From Carettochelys insculpta (lineage: Eukaryota; Chordata; Testudines; Carettochelyidae), in contig NC_134152.1 of NCBI RefSeq assembly GCF_033958435.1, forward strand, positions 23,410,001-23,474,000: DNA of 64,000 nt, read 5' to 3'. Every line of letters begins with the position of its first letter. The stretch's first letter is position 1. Made by a program: the position numbers and the translations under genes. The notes under the pieces were generated by a model. It had not been told where the DNA came from, did not search any database, and saw nothing but the letters and a program-made list of their open reading frames with translations. This document shows, one piece after another, positions 20,263 to 32,213 of the stretch.

Positions 20263-21389
20263 TTTGTCTGTCTTTTAATGCAGTGGATCCTGGAGAGTAT
20301 TCTCTCAAGGTATAGTCCTTGATTAGGTGAGCACGTAGTATTTCTTCTCATACAGCATGTGCATCTGGATGGACAACGAATGAGGCAGTGGATTGTGACT
20401 TACTGAGGCACTGTTTCTCTAGGTTCAGTAATTTTAAAATGTGGATGGTGTACAGTGAATGTAACATGATCCTTTTTTCCTTTAATTTTAAATTCATCAA
20501 GATATTTACGTATACACCATAGTAAAACAGTGGTCTTAGTAAGGATATGGAGTTAATAAGGTGCATGGGCACATGCTGAACACTGCCTTGTTCTCTGAGC
20601 ATCTCCACTCCTGTCACATTCAGAGCACAGTATCTGTCATATGTGATCATGTTGCTGCATGGAAGCAGAGAGAAGGTTGTGTGGATAACCATAACTTCAG
20701 CATTCCTGGGTATGAGTACTTTACTTTTTGTAGTCTCATAAGGAATGGTTATCTGACTTGTATGCATCTTCATCACAAATCATACTAGATAAAAGTAACT
20801 AGCTAATTTTTAACAAGTATACTTAGCAAGCAACTACTTGACAAAGATATTTTAATTTTAAAAAGAATCCAACAATTTCATGGGAAAACGTAATGCAGTA
20901 CATTTTTTGGACAGTGCTATTTCCTCTTAGCCGGGATAGATACATAAAATCCACTAGAAGACCATTTGTCTTGTGGTCCTTTGAGATTTGTCTGAAAAAG
21001 GAAGTGGCTTGACCTACATGGTTGCTATGAAGTAAAAACATTCTTGTTTTGTTTTGGTGAACATCTGCGTAAAGTTTATTTTATTAAATTTTGGAGATAT
21101 TTTAAACCTATAATTTGATGATAATGTAAGGTTTAATTAAAAGAAAACAAAGTACGGCACAGTTATTTTCCCAGTTATATTATCTACTGGTGTAGGTGGT
21201 GTATTTTTGTAGGTAGAGTTCTTTTAAGAAAAACAAACGGTTATAAGCAGAAAGCTTTTCTGATTGAAATTAGCATTTAAAAAGGTGATCCTTTAGGAGG
21301 TACACATGGATGTACACAAGTCTTGAACAGAAAAATATAGATTAGTCCTTGTTGATTTTGTTTTTTTAGAGTAAAACCCTCAAGTTTTC
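20263..21389. other. Intron 1: no feature recognised
   Basis: AT-rich intronic DNA. Overlapping open frames on both strands at 20348-20788 have no domain I recognise. Confidence 0.5.
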
Positions 21390-21740
21390 ATTAGAAACAT
21401 TAACTTGACTTGACTTAAACACTTGTACTCCAGGTGGCATATAGTCTCCCTCCATTTCACTCTGTCTCGGGACAAAACTTTTAGCTGACCCCAGGAGTAC
21501 CCCAGTTGTTGTCTTTCAGTCTCAGTAGGTTTTCGCCACATTGTCCGAGGTCTTTCTCTTGTGCGTTTTCCTTGCAGGTTCCATTTGAGAGCTTGATGAG
21601 CTATGCTGGATGATGGTTTCCTGAGGGTATGGCTTAGCTGTCCGCACTTTCTTCCCTTGATTTGAATGTCAAGTGGTTCTTGTTCTGCTCTGTTCCAAAG
21701 CTCCTCATCTGCGACCAAGTCTTGCCATTTGATGGGAAGG
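21390..21740 (-). mobile_element. LINE 3' fragment (RTE/jockey-like C-terminal region)
   Basis: The minus-strand frame at 21380-21718 reads as the C-terminal tail found after the reverse transcriptase of several RTE/jockey-like LINEs: WNRAEQEPLDIQIKGRKCGQ, LSHTLRKPSSSIAHQALKWN, GKRTRERPRTMWRKPTETE, then the YSWGQLKVLSRDRVKWR block. The RT core is missing. The frame is still open over 110 codons, so it is not extremely old. It is a different lineage from the elements at 3806-5070 and 35953-36532. Confidence 0.75.
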
Positions 21741-21923
21741 CTAATATTTCCTTAATGTCTTGTGTGGGAGCAGTTGTGAATTGTAGAGTTGATTCATTAT
21801 ATGACCACATCATGAACACCAACATAATTTACATAGTGAAATTGCGTATTACCTATTTATTTGTTCAGTTACAGTATATGCTACAGGTAACTTTCTTTCT
21901 TATGATAATCTTCAGGTGTTTTA

Positions 21924-22634
21924 GGTCACGTCTACACGTGAACGCTACTTCGAAGTAGCGGCGCCAACTTCAAAATAGCGCCCGTCACGGCTACACGTGT
22001 TGGGCGCTATTTCGAAGTTGAAATCGACGTTAGGCAGCGAGACGTCGAAGTCGCTAACCCCATGAGGGGATGGGAATAGCGCCCTACTTCGAAGTTGAAC
22101 GTTGAAGTAGGGCATGTGTAGACGATCTGCGTCCCGCAACTTCAAAATAGCGGGGTCCGCCATGGCAGCCATCAGCTGAGGGGTTGAGAGACGCTCTGTC
22201 TTCAGCCCCTGCGGGGCTCTGTGGTCACCGTGTGCAGCAGCCCTTAGCCCAGGGCTTCTGACTGCTGCTGCAGCAGCTGGGGATCCATGCTGCATGCACG
22301 GGGTCTGCAGCCAGTTGTTGGCTCTGTGGATCTTGTGTTGTTTAGTGCAACTGTGTCTGGGAGGGGCCCTTTAAGGGAGCGGCTTGCTGTTGAGTCCACC
22401 CTGTGATCCTGTCTGCAGTTGTTCCTGGCACCCTTATTTCGATGTGTGCTACTTTGGCGTGTAGACGTTCCCTCGCAGCACCTATTTCGATGTGGTGCTG
22501 CCCAACGTCGAAGTTGAACGTCGACGTTGCCAGCCCTGGAGGACGTGTAGACGTTATTCATCGAAATCGACTATTTCAATGTCGCTACATCGAAATAAGC
22601 TATTTCGATGTAATGTGCACGTGTAGACGTAGCC
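21924..22634. mobile_element. PIF/Harbinger-like MITE (711 bp) with TTA duplication
   Basis: TIRs GGTCACGTCTACACGTG (21924-21940) and CACGTGTAGACGTAGCC (22618-22634; reverse complement GGCTACGTCTACACGTG) differ at two positions. Flanked by TTA at 21921-21923 and 22635-22637. The interior is rich in TTTCGA/TCGAAGT motifs and is locally CpG-rich. The open frames inside are not transposase. Confidence 0.88.
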
Positions 22635-22637
22635 TTA

Positions 22638-23978
22638 GTGACTATGTAATGTGATTTTTTTACTTCTTTCCTCCCCTCTCTTTCTACAAAAACATGACTT
22701 TTTGTTTTTCTAAACTTATAATGTTACACCTATATAAAGGACTTTACATCATAAGCAAGAAATCTAGTTTAATGTGCCCAATTGTGACCAACACTATTCC
22801 TGTTTAAGTTAAATGAGAATTCTACTCAGGGAATGATAGCATCCCTAAGTGGCACTTTAAAGATTTAATGTGCAATTGTACTATATATCTGAAAATTGCA
22901 AAATAGGAATTGTGTTGTCTCTTGTTCTGTAAGCAGGGTTTGAACATTATTCTTACTGGCTCATCTAAGACGCCAGTCTGGGTAAATGAACATCCTGCCC
23001 ACTCATTCTAATAGACCAAAGAGAAATGTTCCCACCGGAATGTATGCTGTTTCTCAGTACTATGTGATTATGTGGCCATTTGCATATGTAATTCTCCTAT
23101 TTGTAAAGCTGTATCACATTCCCCTTTTAATGATTGATAAATGACCAGTCAGAGGATTTGAAAAGGAGAGCAGCTGAGAAACTGAAGATAAAACAAGAGA
23201 ATTTTGGAGGCGGTCCTGTGAATCAGAGATGTTATTTCAGCAGGAGTCCTACTGGATGGGTGCCTTCTCCAGCAGTGAGGCTCCTAATGTGTTCAGGAAA
23301 GGGGCTTGGTTTTGTATATTTTTAAGTTCTGGTAAAAAGGGTTCAGAACAGTTTGGCCCCTTTCTTGCACATGAAAAGTACTATGCCACTTATATGTGCC
23401 TGCTCCGAAAAGCTGCTTGCAAACTATGCTGACTGACAACCCATGGTAAGGGATCTGCCAACTTGATTACTTGGAGGAAAAATGGTGGTAAAATAAGAGT
23501 TGTGTTTTGTTTTTGTTTTTTTATTAAGGCCGTGCTGTCAATTTGTTGAACTGCCACATTCACAGCACTGATCAGTTCTGTAAACCAGTTATGCTGCTGC
23601 CCTCTGTAGTCCCAAGTCCTCAAACCTGCCTCTTGTTTACTCCACAGGGCCAACCTTTCCAGGAACTTCTGTGACATTTCAGCTTGTTGTAGATGTATTA
23701 GTAAGGATAGATTAAAGCAATATATGAATGATGATTTTTCTATATAGTAAACTCTTTCATATCCTGCAGCCTCAGGACCGTGAGGCTGCTGAATATTCAA
23801 ATATTTTGAATAATAGAGAGGTATACCTAGCAATGAATAACACTAAAGAAAAACAATATTAGATATTAAGAAACAAATAAAAATGTATTCAGAGTACTTT
23901 ATTTACCAACAACAGTAGTATTGTACACTGTAAACTTATAGTGTATTTGCTGTATTTATTTACTTTCACTATACTGTA
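22638..23978. other. Intron 1: no feature recognised
   Basis: AT-rich intronic DNA. Open frames at 23134-23432 and 23390-23833 have no recognisable domain. Confidence 0.5.
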
Positions 23979-25271
23979 CACTTATCCCTCGTTTAACAAG
24001 TTCTTTACTAATGAGCAGTTGCTAAAATGAGGAACATATATACCTGCCTTTATTCACTGTATGAGTGAACTTCCCCCACTTATATGAACAGGGTCCCTGG
24101 CTGGGGGTGGGGAGACCTGCAGCCCCATGGCTGGAGCGGAGCCAGCCGTGGGGTCCCTGGGTGGGAGGCTGGAAGACCCGCAGCCCTGCAGCTGGCTCTG
24201 CTTCAGCCATGGGGTCCCAGGTAGGGGGTGGGGAGACCCGCAGCCCTGCGGCTGGAGCCTTCTCCCTCCCTTCCCTCAGACATGCAGCTGTCTGACATCC
24301 CTTAGGCAGTGGGAAGAGAGGGAGAAGGCCCTTAGCCTTGTTCCCTTCCCTGCAATGGTAAGAACGTGAAACTGACCAGCCATCAGCTGATCAGTTTCCC
24401 AGACCCACAAGCCATGGGGAGACTGGAACCAGCCTGCCCCTAGTTCCCAGCTCCTGTCACTCTGGCAGCCAGGAATCTGACCAGCCTTGGTGGTTCCTGG
24501 CTCCTCTCCCCTTGCAGGAAAATTTGAATTATACAGGGGTTGCAGGAACAACCCCCATGTAACTCGAGGGTTTGCTGTATTAGTCTCCCTGCCCGCCCCT
24601 CAGACCTCACCCTCCGCCAGGTTTTAACCCCCCTGGGGTCCGAAACTGCCCCCAGCCTTAACCCCTCCCCCGGCAGCTGCAAACTGCCCCCGGCTTTACA
24701 CTCCCCGAAGCAGCCCCAAACTTCCCCCCGGTCTTAGACACTCCCTGCATCCCTCAACAGCTGCAGCCTTAGACACTCCTCCTCCCCCTGCAGCCTCTTC
24801 ACCGGGGCTGCTCGGCTGGGTGATTTCCCCTAGCCGTCCTTCTTCCAGCAGTTAACTCAAGTGTTAAGGTTTCAGCGCCTAGGCATAAGGCAGTTGCTAT
24901 CCCTAGTGATAGAGATAGCTGGTGGAGATGGCAGCTATCTCTATTGATAGATATCTGCCTAAGGCAGTAGTTTTAAGAAGTTGCAAATGGCTTCTTTAAT
25001 AGCCACATACAGCCGGGAACTGCCCAGCTGGTGACCTTTAACAAATCTAATGGGACCCATAGGCTGGGAATCCCTGCTCTACGTGCCATGCTGTTCAAAT
25101 ACCTCAGAAAAGTACCTTAACTCAACTGGTTCATGTCAAGTTAACAAGCACTTGGAATGAACTGGAGACTTTTACATGTATTTTAATGGGAATTTAGTGT
25201 CGCTCTTCTGAGTTTTCGCCTATGAGCAGAAATTTGGGAACCAGTTATGCTCGTATAGCAAGGGATGAGGG
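23979..25271. mobile_element. TA-flanked TIR element (mariner/pogo-like) with GC-rich core
   Basis: Left end CACTTATCCCTCGTTTAACA and right end GTATAGCAAGGGATGAGGG (reverse complement CCCTCATCCCTTGCTATAC), flanked by TA at 23977-23978 and 25272-25273. It shares ends and sub-terminal text with 36965-38215 (for example GCCTATGAGCAGAAA..TTGGGAACCA near the right end). The core includes a 60-bp tandem array at 24091-24270. No transposase is encoded. Confidence 0.8.
24091..24270 (+). repeat. About 60-bp tandem repeat, three units
   Basis: Units begin GGGTCCCTGGCTGGG (24091), GGGTCCCTGGGTGGG (24151) and GGGTCCCAGGTAGGG (24212), each followed by GGAGACCNGCAGCCC-like text. Lies in the GC-rich core of the surrounding TIR element. 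Confidence 0.8.
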
Positions 25272-25477
25272 TACTTGGTTCCAGATGATAGAATGCCAGA
25301 TATGAAAGAGTTTACTGTATAAAGAGGATTTTTGTGCATTTAGTGTAATATTTTTGAAAACTTAAGATGAAAAGTTTTTCAAGTAATTTTAAAATCAAAA
25401 TACTTGTAACTCTAATCTCACTTTGTATATTGTAAGCTGGTTGTGCTGTAATGTTTAGTGTTGGTTTAATACCAGTA

Positions 25478-25749
25478 CAGTAGGGTCTCAACATCTGTGA
25501 GGGTTCTCTGTTGAGTACCTTCACAAATGTTGAGTTTCATGAATATGGCTCCCACCTGGAGCCTGGCTGGTGGCACTGCTGCCTAAAACCCCAGGGGAAG
25601 TGGTGGCTGCCGACCTTCCTGCCTGGGGCTCCAAGGGAAGCGGAAGCTGCCAGCACTCATGCCCGGGGCCCGGAGGGAAGTGGCTGCTCGGCTGCTCGCG
25701 ACTAATTGAATTCACGAACATTGAGTTCGTAAATCTTGAGACCCTACTG
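25478..25749. mobile_element. Tc1/mariner-like MITE (272 bp)
   Basis: Perfect 14-bp TIRs CAGTAGGGTCTCAA (25478-25491) and TTGAGACCCTACTG (25736-25749). TA precedes the left end (25476-25477); the right flank is TT. Sub-terminal inverted pieces (AACATCTGTGAGGGTTCT and GAATTCACGAACATTGAGTT) extend the palindrome. Core GC-rich. Confidence 0.83.
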
Positions 25750-26897
25750 TTTATGACATCAGCAGAAATAAATGATCTAAAAAGATTAGCTGATTTTTTT
25801 TTGTTTTTTTGTTTTGTTAAGAATGTAAATGTAAGAGTAATAGTCCAAAGATACAGTCCTGTAGTCCTTACTTGTAATTTCACTGGTGAGCCAAGTGCAC
25901 TTTTATATCACTACTTTTATATAGTTTGTAGAGTTTGAAAACTTATTTTATCTTTGCATCATCTACCTTTGTTGGAGACGTGACAAAACTAACTTCTGTT
26001 ATTAAATGGGATACCTAGGTGAAATCGGTAATCAAAATGAAATATAAATAATTCTCAAAAGTATGTGGAGTCCGTGGGTGGATGGACTTGGCACAAACAT
26101 TCCTAGTGGTATGTTCGATTTTAAAGTCCATATGGAGCTGATTATTTTTCTGGCTTTCTGTAGTAAACTTTTTTTTTTTTAAATACTGTTCTCTTGCAAA
26201 AGCTTTTTTTTAATGTTTGAACTTAAAAAATGAAAAGGAAAATCAGTTTAGAAAAAACAAAAGAAGTTTGTTGGGTTATGATGGAATAATGATGTGATAC
26301 AAATGTACAGAAATCTGTTGTTTGCCTGTTTGGCTCCCTTTTATTTTAAATGCAGCTCAAGATCACTTGCAGCTGGGACTAATATAGGTTCCAGCTGTAA
26401 CATTTGTTGTTGCAGCTCACGTCTGTTGATGGTCAAATCTAAGTCATTGTGTGAAAATTCAGTAAAGGAAAAGGGTAGGGTGGGAAAAAAGTGACTCTAC
26501 AAAAATATTCATATAAAAGCAACAAGAACTAAGAGTCTCCATTTCAAGACTGTGCTATAATCATCATCTTGAAATATTTAAACGCCTTCATATTTTGTTT
26601 GAGACCTTAAATAGCTTAAATGTGGCATTTCTTTATATTGTTTAAACAAAATCATACACAATTAACACAAATAGAAAACTGTATAGTCTTTTAGAAGACC
26701 ATTAGAAGGCAGATGTACTACAGTAATTTGTAGGAGCAGTATTTTAGTGCATATGAAATCCTGCTCTTTCTAAAGTGCTACTGCTGAGAGGTCCTTCAAA
26801 ATGAGTGTTCAAGGTGGGATGCATCTAGGGAACAATTGGGAAACAATGTTTTCTTACACTGTATTTGTCTCGAACCTGTTTCTGTTTTATACAGAAT
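25750..26897. other. Intron 1: no feature recognised
   Basis: AT-rich intronic DNA with poly-A and poly-T runs. No repeat or coding signal I can name. Confidence 0.5.
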
Positions 26898-27528
26898 GGC
26901 TATGTCTGCACTAGCCCCAGAACTTTGAAAGGGGTGTGATAATGAACCTAATCGAAAAATGCTAATGAGGTGCTACCATGAATATGTAGCACCTCATTAA
27001 CATAATGACAGCTGCTGCACTTTGAAAGTGCCACTTTGGCTACGTCTACACGTGCCCCAAACTTCGAAATGGCCATGCAAATGGCCATGAGCTCATGGGA
27101 ATAAGGGGACTTCGAAGAAGGTGGCGTCCTTTCGAAAAGGAGCCCCGTCTGGATGCGCCGCGCGGCGGCAAGGCGCGTCAATTTCAAAGCGCCGCTGCCG
27201 CCCGCATGCTAATGAAGCGCTGAATATGCATTTCAGCGCTTCATTAGTAAACTTCGAAATGGCCATTTGCATGGCCATTTCGAAGTTTGGGGCACGTGTA
27301 GACACGGCCTTTCAGTCGCATGTGGCTCATCTATTCCTATTTGATTATAGGAATAAGGGGATTTTCGAGTACACGGGGTCCGTGTAGACAAGCCGTGTGT
27401 GATCGAAAGTGGCACTTTGAAAATGCCATGCCCACCATTATGCTAATGAGGCACTACATATTCATGGCAGCACCTCATTAGCATCCTTCAGTTAGGTTCA
27501 TTATCATGCCCCTTTCGAAGTTTAGCCA
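26898..27528. mobile_element. Inverted-repeat MITE hosting a second MITE
   Basis: Long diverged inverted repeats. The left arm 26898-27037 (GGCTATGTCTGCACTAGCCC ... AATGCTAATGAGGTGCTACC) is matched by the right arm 27390-27528 (reverse complement GGGGCATGATAATGAACCTA ... GATGCTAATGAGGTGCTGCC). The right terminus beyond AAGTTTAGCC is degraded. The element at 27038-27309 is inserted between the arms. Confidence 0.75.
27038..27309. mobile_element. PIF/Harbinger-like MITE (272 bp) nested in another MITE
   Basis: Ends GGCTACGTCTACACGTGCCC and GGGCACGTGTAGACACGGCC, TIRs that extend with few mismatches to about 45 bp (CAAACTTCGAAATGGCCATG on both sides). Flanked by TTT at 27035-27037 and 27310-27312. 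The central 27121-27220 is CpG-rich. The low TIR divergence suggests it is younger than its host element. Confidence 0.85.
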
Positions 27529-28599
27529 GGAGGTGGATAAAGGAAGAAACAGGGTAATTTTTTTAAAGGATTTAAATTTAGTTTACAGGAAGCATAATCT
27601 TCCCAGCAGTGTAGAGGAGGCCTTCTGGTCAACGTCAGATATATAGACAGAGTAAGATGGAGTTCCATACTGCAGCTCTATTGAAAAGTGAATGAAATTA
27701 TTTTAATAATCATTATTAAAACATGGTATAATGATTTTGTCTTTCAAACTTGTTTTAAGAAGATCAAATTACTTGACGTTTCCTTATAATTCTAGACAGA
27801 CATCCTGTTTTGGGGGGTATTTGAGACCAGTCCTGTGTATGTTGGAAATACAGAATTCTTCAGGAATTTGCCTCTTCTGTTTCCTTCTCAGACATACTTT
27901 TGCAAACAGATTCCTGAAATGACCATGCTAAATTTCAGGATGCTCTTTTCCTCTGTCATTTCAGTTGTTAACGCCTTAATTAAGCAGTTAATGACAGCAC
28001 CAGACAAACTATGTGAGACTTGTAGTAACTACAGTCTGAGACTAAATTTACCAGAAGAATTTATTAGTATGTAGTCAGACATGCTTCTGTTCATAAGCTA
28101 AAATAAAGGGAGTTTTTAAAACAATACTATTCAAAGGATGGTGTTCAAAACTATTATGTTCACACATGCTTTGGCTCTTACTATGAATCTGGTCCAGTGG
28201 CCAGTCTGTTGGCTAATGCTAGCAGATAGTCTGCCATTCTGCCCCACAGAACTAGAATTTGGGAGAGACTGCAGGATTACGTTCCTTTCCTGCACTAGTC
28301 GAGTGCTACAGGAAAAGTGATCTGTGTCTTCTAGGAGGGAGTTGAAGGGTGAAGAAGGCAGCTCAGTTCATTTTCAAAATATCTTGAACAGCTGACAAAT
28401 GACATTAAAGTAATATCGGCTTTGTTAATGTGTTTACTTCATGTGACAGCTTGAAATTAAGGGGTATAAAATACTTAAGAATGATAGTTTGTTGGATCTG
28501 GCTTGTTGTCCTGATCACATGATCCATTGTCTAGAGCCAAATGCTAAGAAACAACTGTATCTGTTCTAGTCCTTCAAACAGAGACAAACACCTATAAGA
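27529..28599. other. Intron 1: no feature recognised
   Basis: AT-rich intronic DNA with chance open frames only. Confidence 0.5.
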
Positions 28600-30345
28600 T
28601 CTTTATCAATCATTCTTGAAACTTAAATACCCATGTGGGGGAAGTAAGCAAATGGATTGACAGAGCCAGATAAATACCCAGAAGTCACCTACGTCAGTGC
28701 ATTCTGGATAAAGAAAAGTAACAGAACACCACTGGTTATCATCTACAGACCCCAGCTAAAACCTCTCCAGTGCATCATTGACTGTCTACAATGTGGTTTC
28801 CCAAACTGGGGGGCATGAAGAAATTCCAAGGGGGGTGCGAGGTGACCCAGCCCCCCCATCATTTCCCCCCCACCTGAAGAAAGAGCTGGCCTTTGCTTCT
28901 GGCTCTCAGCCCCTGCCATTTTACATGGGTGACCAGGCGTAGATGTTATAAAAAGCAGGCACCCAGTGAAGACCCACATGGAACTAGCTGCTTTCTGCAA
29001 AGATGAGTGAGTGAGGGTTGAGGTGCAGGAATAGGAGGATGGGCTTAGATGAGAGGCTGGGGCTGCCTGGCTCGGGTGAGGGGGATAGGGACCAGGTAAG
29101 AATGGGGGACTGGTGGTGGGGGACTTTGTGGGATGGGAGCGGCTCGGGTGGGCAGCTCACAGGGTTTGCGAGGCTTGGGCAGCCAGCTGGCTTGTGGGAT
29201 TCACAGTGCTTTGGCAGCTGGCCCCGGCATCTCGGGTTCAGGTGGCTCGGGCTGGCAGCTGGCTCCGGGAGCGCGGGGCTTGGGCAGCTCCAGCTGGCAG
29301 GTAGGTGGCTGGCCCCAGCAATGTGGGGCTTGGGTGGCTGGCCTTGGCAGCATGGGGCTTGGATGGGCATCTTGGGCAGCTGGCCCGCACCTGGGGCAGG
29401 CAGCTGGTGGGTGGGCAGCTGGTTCCAGCAGTGCAAGGCTCAGGCAGGCAGCTGGCCTGGGCAGCTGGCAGGCAGGCGGCTGGCCCTGGTGGTGGGGGGC
29501 TCAGGTGGGCAGCTCTGGCAGTACAGGTTTCAGGTGGGCAGGTGACTGTTGTGGTCAGCTCTGGTGGCTGGCATGGGGCTCAGGCAGCTGGCCAGCTGGG
29601 GCTGCACCAAGCAACCACAGGCAGCCAAGAGGAACTATTTGTGCTTATTTTTAATTTCAAATAGCATTTTATATCAAGTTTTTTGTGTTTATTTTTAATT
29701 AGAAATTGAATTTTTTGTTAAAAGGGGGGTTGGATGATGGTAAAGAAGAGGTTGGGTGTTGTCAGGGGTTCTCAGAAATCAAAAAGGGGGCGTGATGCTG
29801 AAAAGTTTGGAAACCACCGATCTACAGCCTATCATGGAGAATGAGGCAGTGCTTTCACAGAGTTTGGTAGGCAGACCAGTCCTTGCCTACAGACATCCCC
29901 CAACCTTGAGCAGATACCTCCAGCCACACATCAGCCTAGCACAGAAACACTAACCCAGGAATCTGTCCTTGCAGCAAATCCCTTGCTAGCTCTGTTCACA
30001 TATCTGTACAAGCGACACCATGATGGGATCTAACCACATATGCCACACCATGAAGGAAACCCTGCACCTCAACTTAAGTGACACGTGCCAGCAGTACCCC
30101 TCTTCCATGTGTATTGGACAAACCAGACAGTCTTTGTGCCAAAGGGAACACACACAATCTAAGATGCTACAGGACTGCTTGTCCTTTACAATCAACAGTA
30201 ACTTTTTTTTCCCAGTAATTTTCTTACATATATACCTGCCTTTATATTTCCCCTCAATTCCATCTAATGAAGTGGGTTTTACCCACAATAGCTTATGCCC
30301 CAGTAGACTCATTAGTCTCTATGGTGCTACAGGATTCCTCATTGC
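28600..30345 (+). mobile_element. Penelope-like element fragment, interrupted by hAT transposon
   Basis: Before the interruption (28600-28791) and after it (29820-30345), broken frames read like the region downstream of the RT in vertebrate Penelope-like elements. TPLVIIYRPQLKPLQCII (about 28727-28780) is followed across the insertion by LQPIMENEAVLSQSLVGRPV and LAYRHPPTLSRYLQ (about 29822-29925). Then comes a degraded GIY-YIG nuclease start, CQQYPSSMCIGQTRQSLCQR (about 30086-30146), where CIG stands in place of YIG. The 3' end (about 30225-30345) is TACCTGCCTTTATATTTCCC followed by TAATGAAGTGGGTTTTACCC and TTAGTCTCTATGGTGCTAC, a degraded version of the short-repeat terminus. Inactive. Confidence 0.75.
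28792..29819. mobile_element. hAT-type non-autonomous transposon (about 1028 bp) with GC-rich core
   Basis: Left end TGTGGTTTCCCAAACT and right end AGTTTGGAAACCACCG (reverse complement CGGTGGTTTCCAAACT). Flanks GTCTACAA (28784-28791) and ATCTACAG (29820-29827) agree at 6 of 8 positions. The Penelope-like reading frame resumes directly after it, which supports the boundaries. The core 29140-29620 is a degenerate minisatellite of GGGCAGCTGGC-type units; the long frames there are artefacts of it. Confidence 0.78.
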
Positions 30346-32213
30346 TTAGGCTAGGTTAGAGCTCTTGAACTCAATCATCATTTAAGGAAATTCTGTTCTT
30401 TGTAATAAGACCCCTATCACCCTGTTCTTTAGGCTGAACTGAACTTTTTTGTAAGGTGAATGTTTTCCTGGAGACTAAATTAATTTTACAGAACTGCTGT
30501 CTGCCTGAGTGTTGTAAATATTCCTCCAAAACTCTCTCTCTTAATTGGCCTTCTCCTTTAGAAGTGACACTTTTTTGTTGTTTGTTTTTTGTTTGGTTTT
30601 AGACTTACATTTTATGGCACAAATGATGATATTGTTTCACTATACTCGCATTGAATATGCATATTGTATTATAAGGTTCTAGCTTTAAACATTTATCTAG
30701 GGGACATTTTGTTTCTTATCTCTCCATTTTTTAAAAAATGGACGTACGTTTTGTAGGGTGCTATGAGGCAAACTGGTTCGCTCTTTTTGGCATTGTGGCA
30801 GCAAAGTAAGCAGAATTTCATCATTCTTGTACAACAAGAACAGGATGATACTCAAGTCTCTTCTGTCAATTTTTAAAGGCCATATGCTTCTTATGAGCAG
30901 CTTAGGAGACTAAAATCAATTTTCAAGTTAACTGTTTCCTTGAAATTTAAATCAAAAGTCCTGATGCAGCATGCAAGTACCTGTTGTCATAATTCAAGTA
31001 GTAACTGTAACCAGTGAGGTTGATGGCTTCACCAGGCCCTGGGCAAGGGGTGTGTGGGGCCTATGCTAAATCCTGAGAAGGGACAGTGCCTTAGATGGAA
31101 AGGGCAAAGCTGGGGCAGCCAGCCCTCAGCACTACCTGGCCTGCAGTGCACTCCCCCAACCCCACTCCCCAACCAGCCCTCAGTACTCCTTGGCACTCCT
31201 GCCTCCCCAGAACAACCCTAAGAGCTGCTTGGAGCGGGCCACTGCAGCTGCTGCAGTAAGAATAGCAGTGGACGGGCACTATGGGCCCATTTGTATTGGC
31301 GGACCCTGGGGCACACAAAAGCATATTGCTGACACAGCTAATACATGTTTTAATTAGTGCACATATGGGATAAAAACTGCTCTAACAAATGATTTTCTAG
31401 GTATATCTGAGTAAACCTGGTGATTTAAATGAGAGTTTAGTACTTGGTTAAAAACCCCAAATCTTGCCTAGAAAGGGACTGTGCCTGTTTGCTTGTGTAA
31501 AATCTAAGCTCCCTGGAATTCATCCTGTACTGAAAAGTCCCTTTGATTTACAGGAAGGGTAGAATATAACTTCAGAAGGGTAATAATGCGATAATTCTAG
31601 CAGAATGTTTGTTTGTCTACCCCTCCTTAAAATATTTGCAGAACAGGGTTAATTTTAAACAAATACGCATGACAACATAACATTTTCATGTGCCAGCAAC
31701 AATTGATTTATATTTTAGCAAATACACAGTTGCAACACCAGAGAATATACATGGAGGATGAATGTATTTTGTTAACCAGGCACCATTCTTACCTCACAAC
31801 CCGCAGTTCATCAGCTTGTTCTGCTATATGTAGCTGCCTCTTGAGACTCTCTGGAATGGAGTAAACACAGTGATGACCTTCATTAATTAGCAATGAAATG
31901 ACAGTGTTCTGTGGTGTAAGTTGTCACTTTCAGTTGTCATTAATTCCTATGGAAACAAAGTGGTCTGTTTTTTTGTGAGCTAGTTCCTTGTGGCATGCAA
32001 AATTACATGCTTTCCCACAGCATTTAGTAAGCATGTTTACATAAAAATTACATTGTTGGAAAGTCTCTCTATTATTAACAGAGTATTTGGTATTTAAAAC
32101 TGAAAACTTAAAATTAGCATATAACATGCTGTTTATTAAGCTATTTACTGTTTGAATTTCTTGTAGCTAGGATATTAAAAACAGACTAGTCTCTTTTTAT
32201 TTTTTTATTATTA
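30346..32213. other. Intron 1: mostly unassigned; GC-rich patch at 31020-31320
   Basis: AT-rich intronic DNA. The patch at about 31020-31320 (CCCTGGGCAAGGGGTGTG ... GACCCTGGGGCACAC) has facing ends and resembles the cores of other non-autonomous transposons here, but I cannot define termini or a target duplication. Confidence 0.4.

Noticed and set aside
29018..29664. Overlapping 119-175-codon frames rich in W, G and A
   Set aside because: They translate the GGGCAGCTGGC minisatellite core of a hAT-type element; all three frames give similar low-complexity peptides.
31020..31320. GC-rich patch as another hAT element
   Set aside because: Facing motifs exist but I could not define matching termini or a target duplication.
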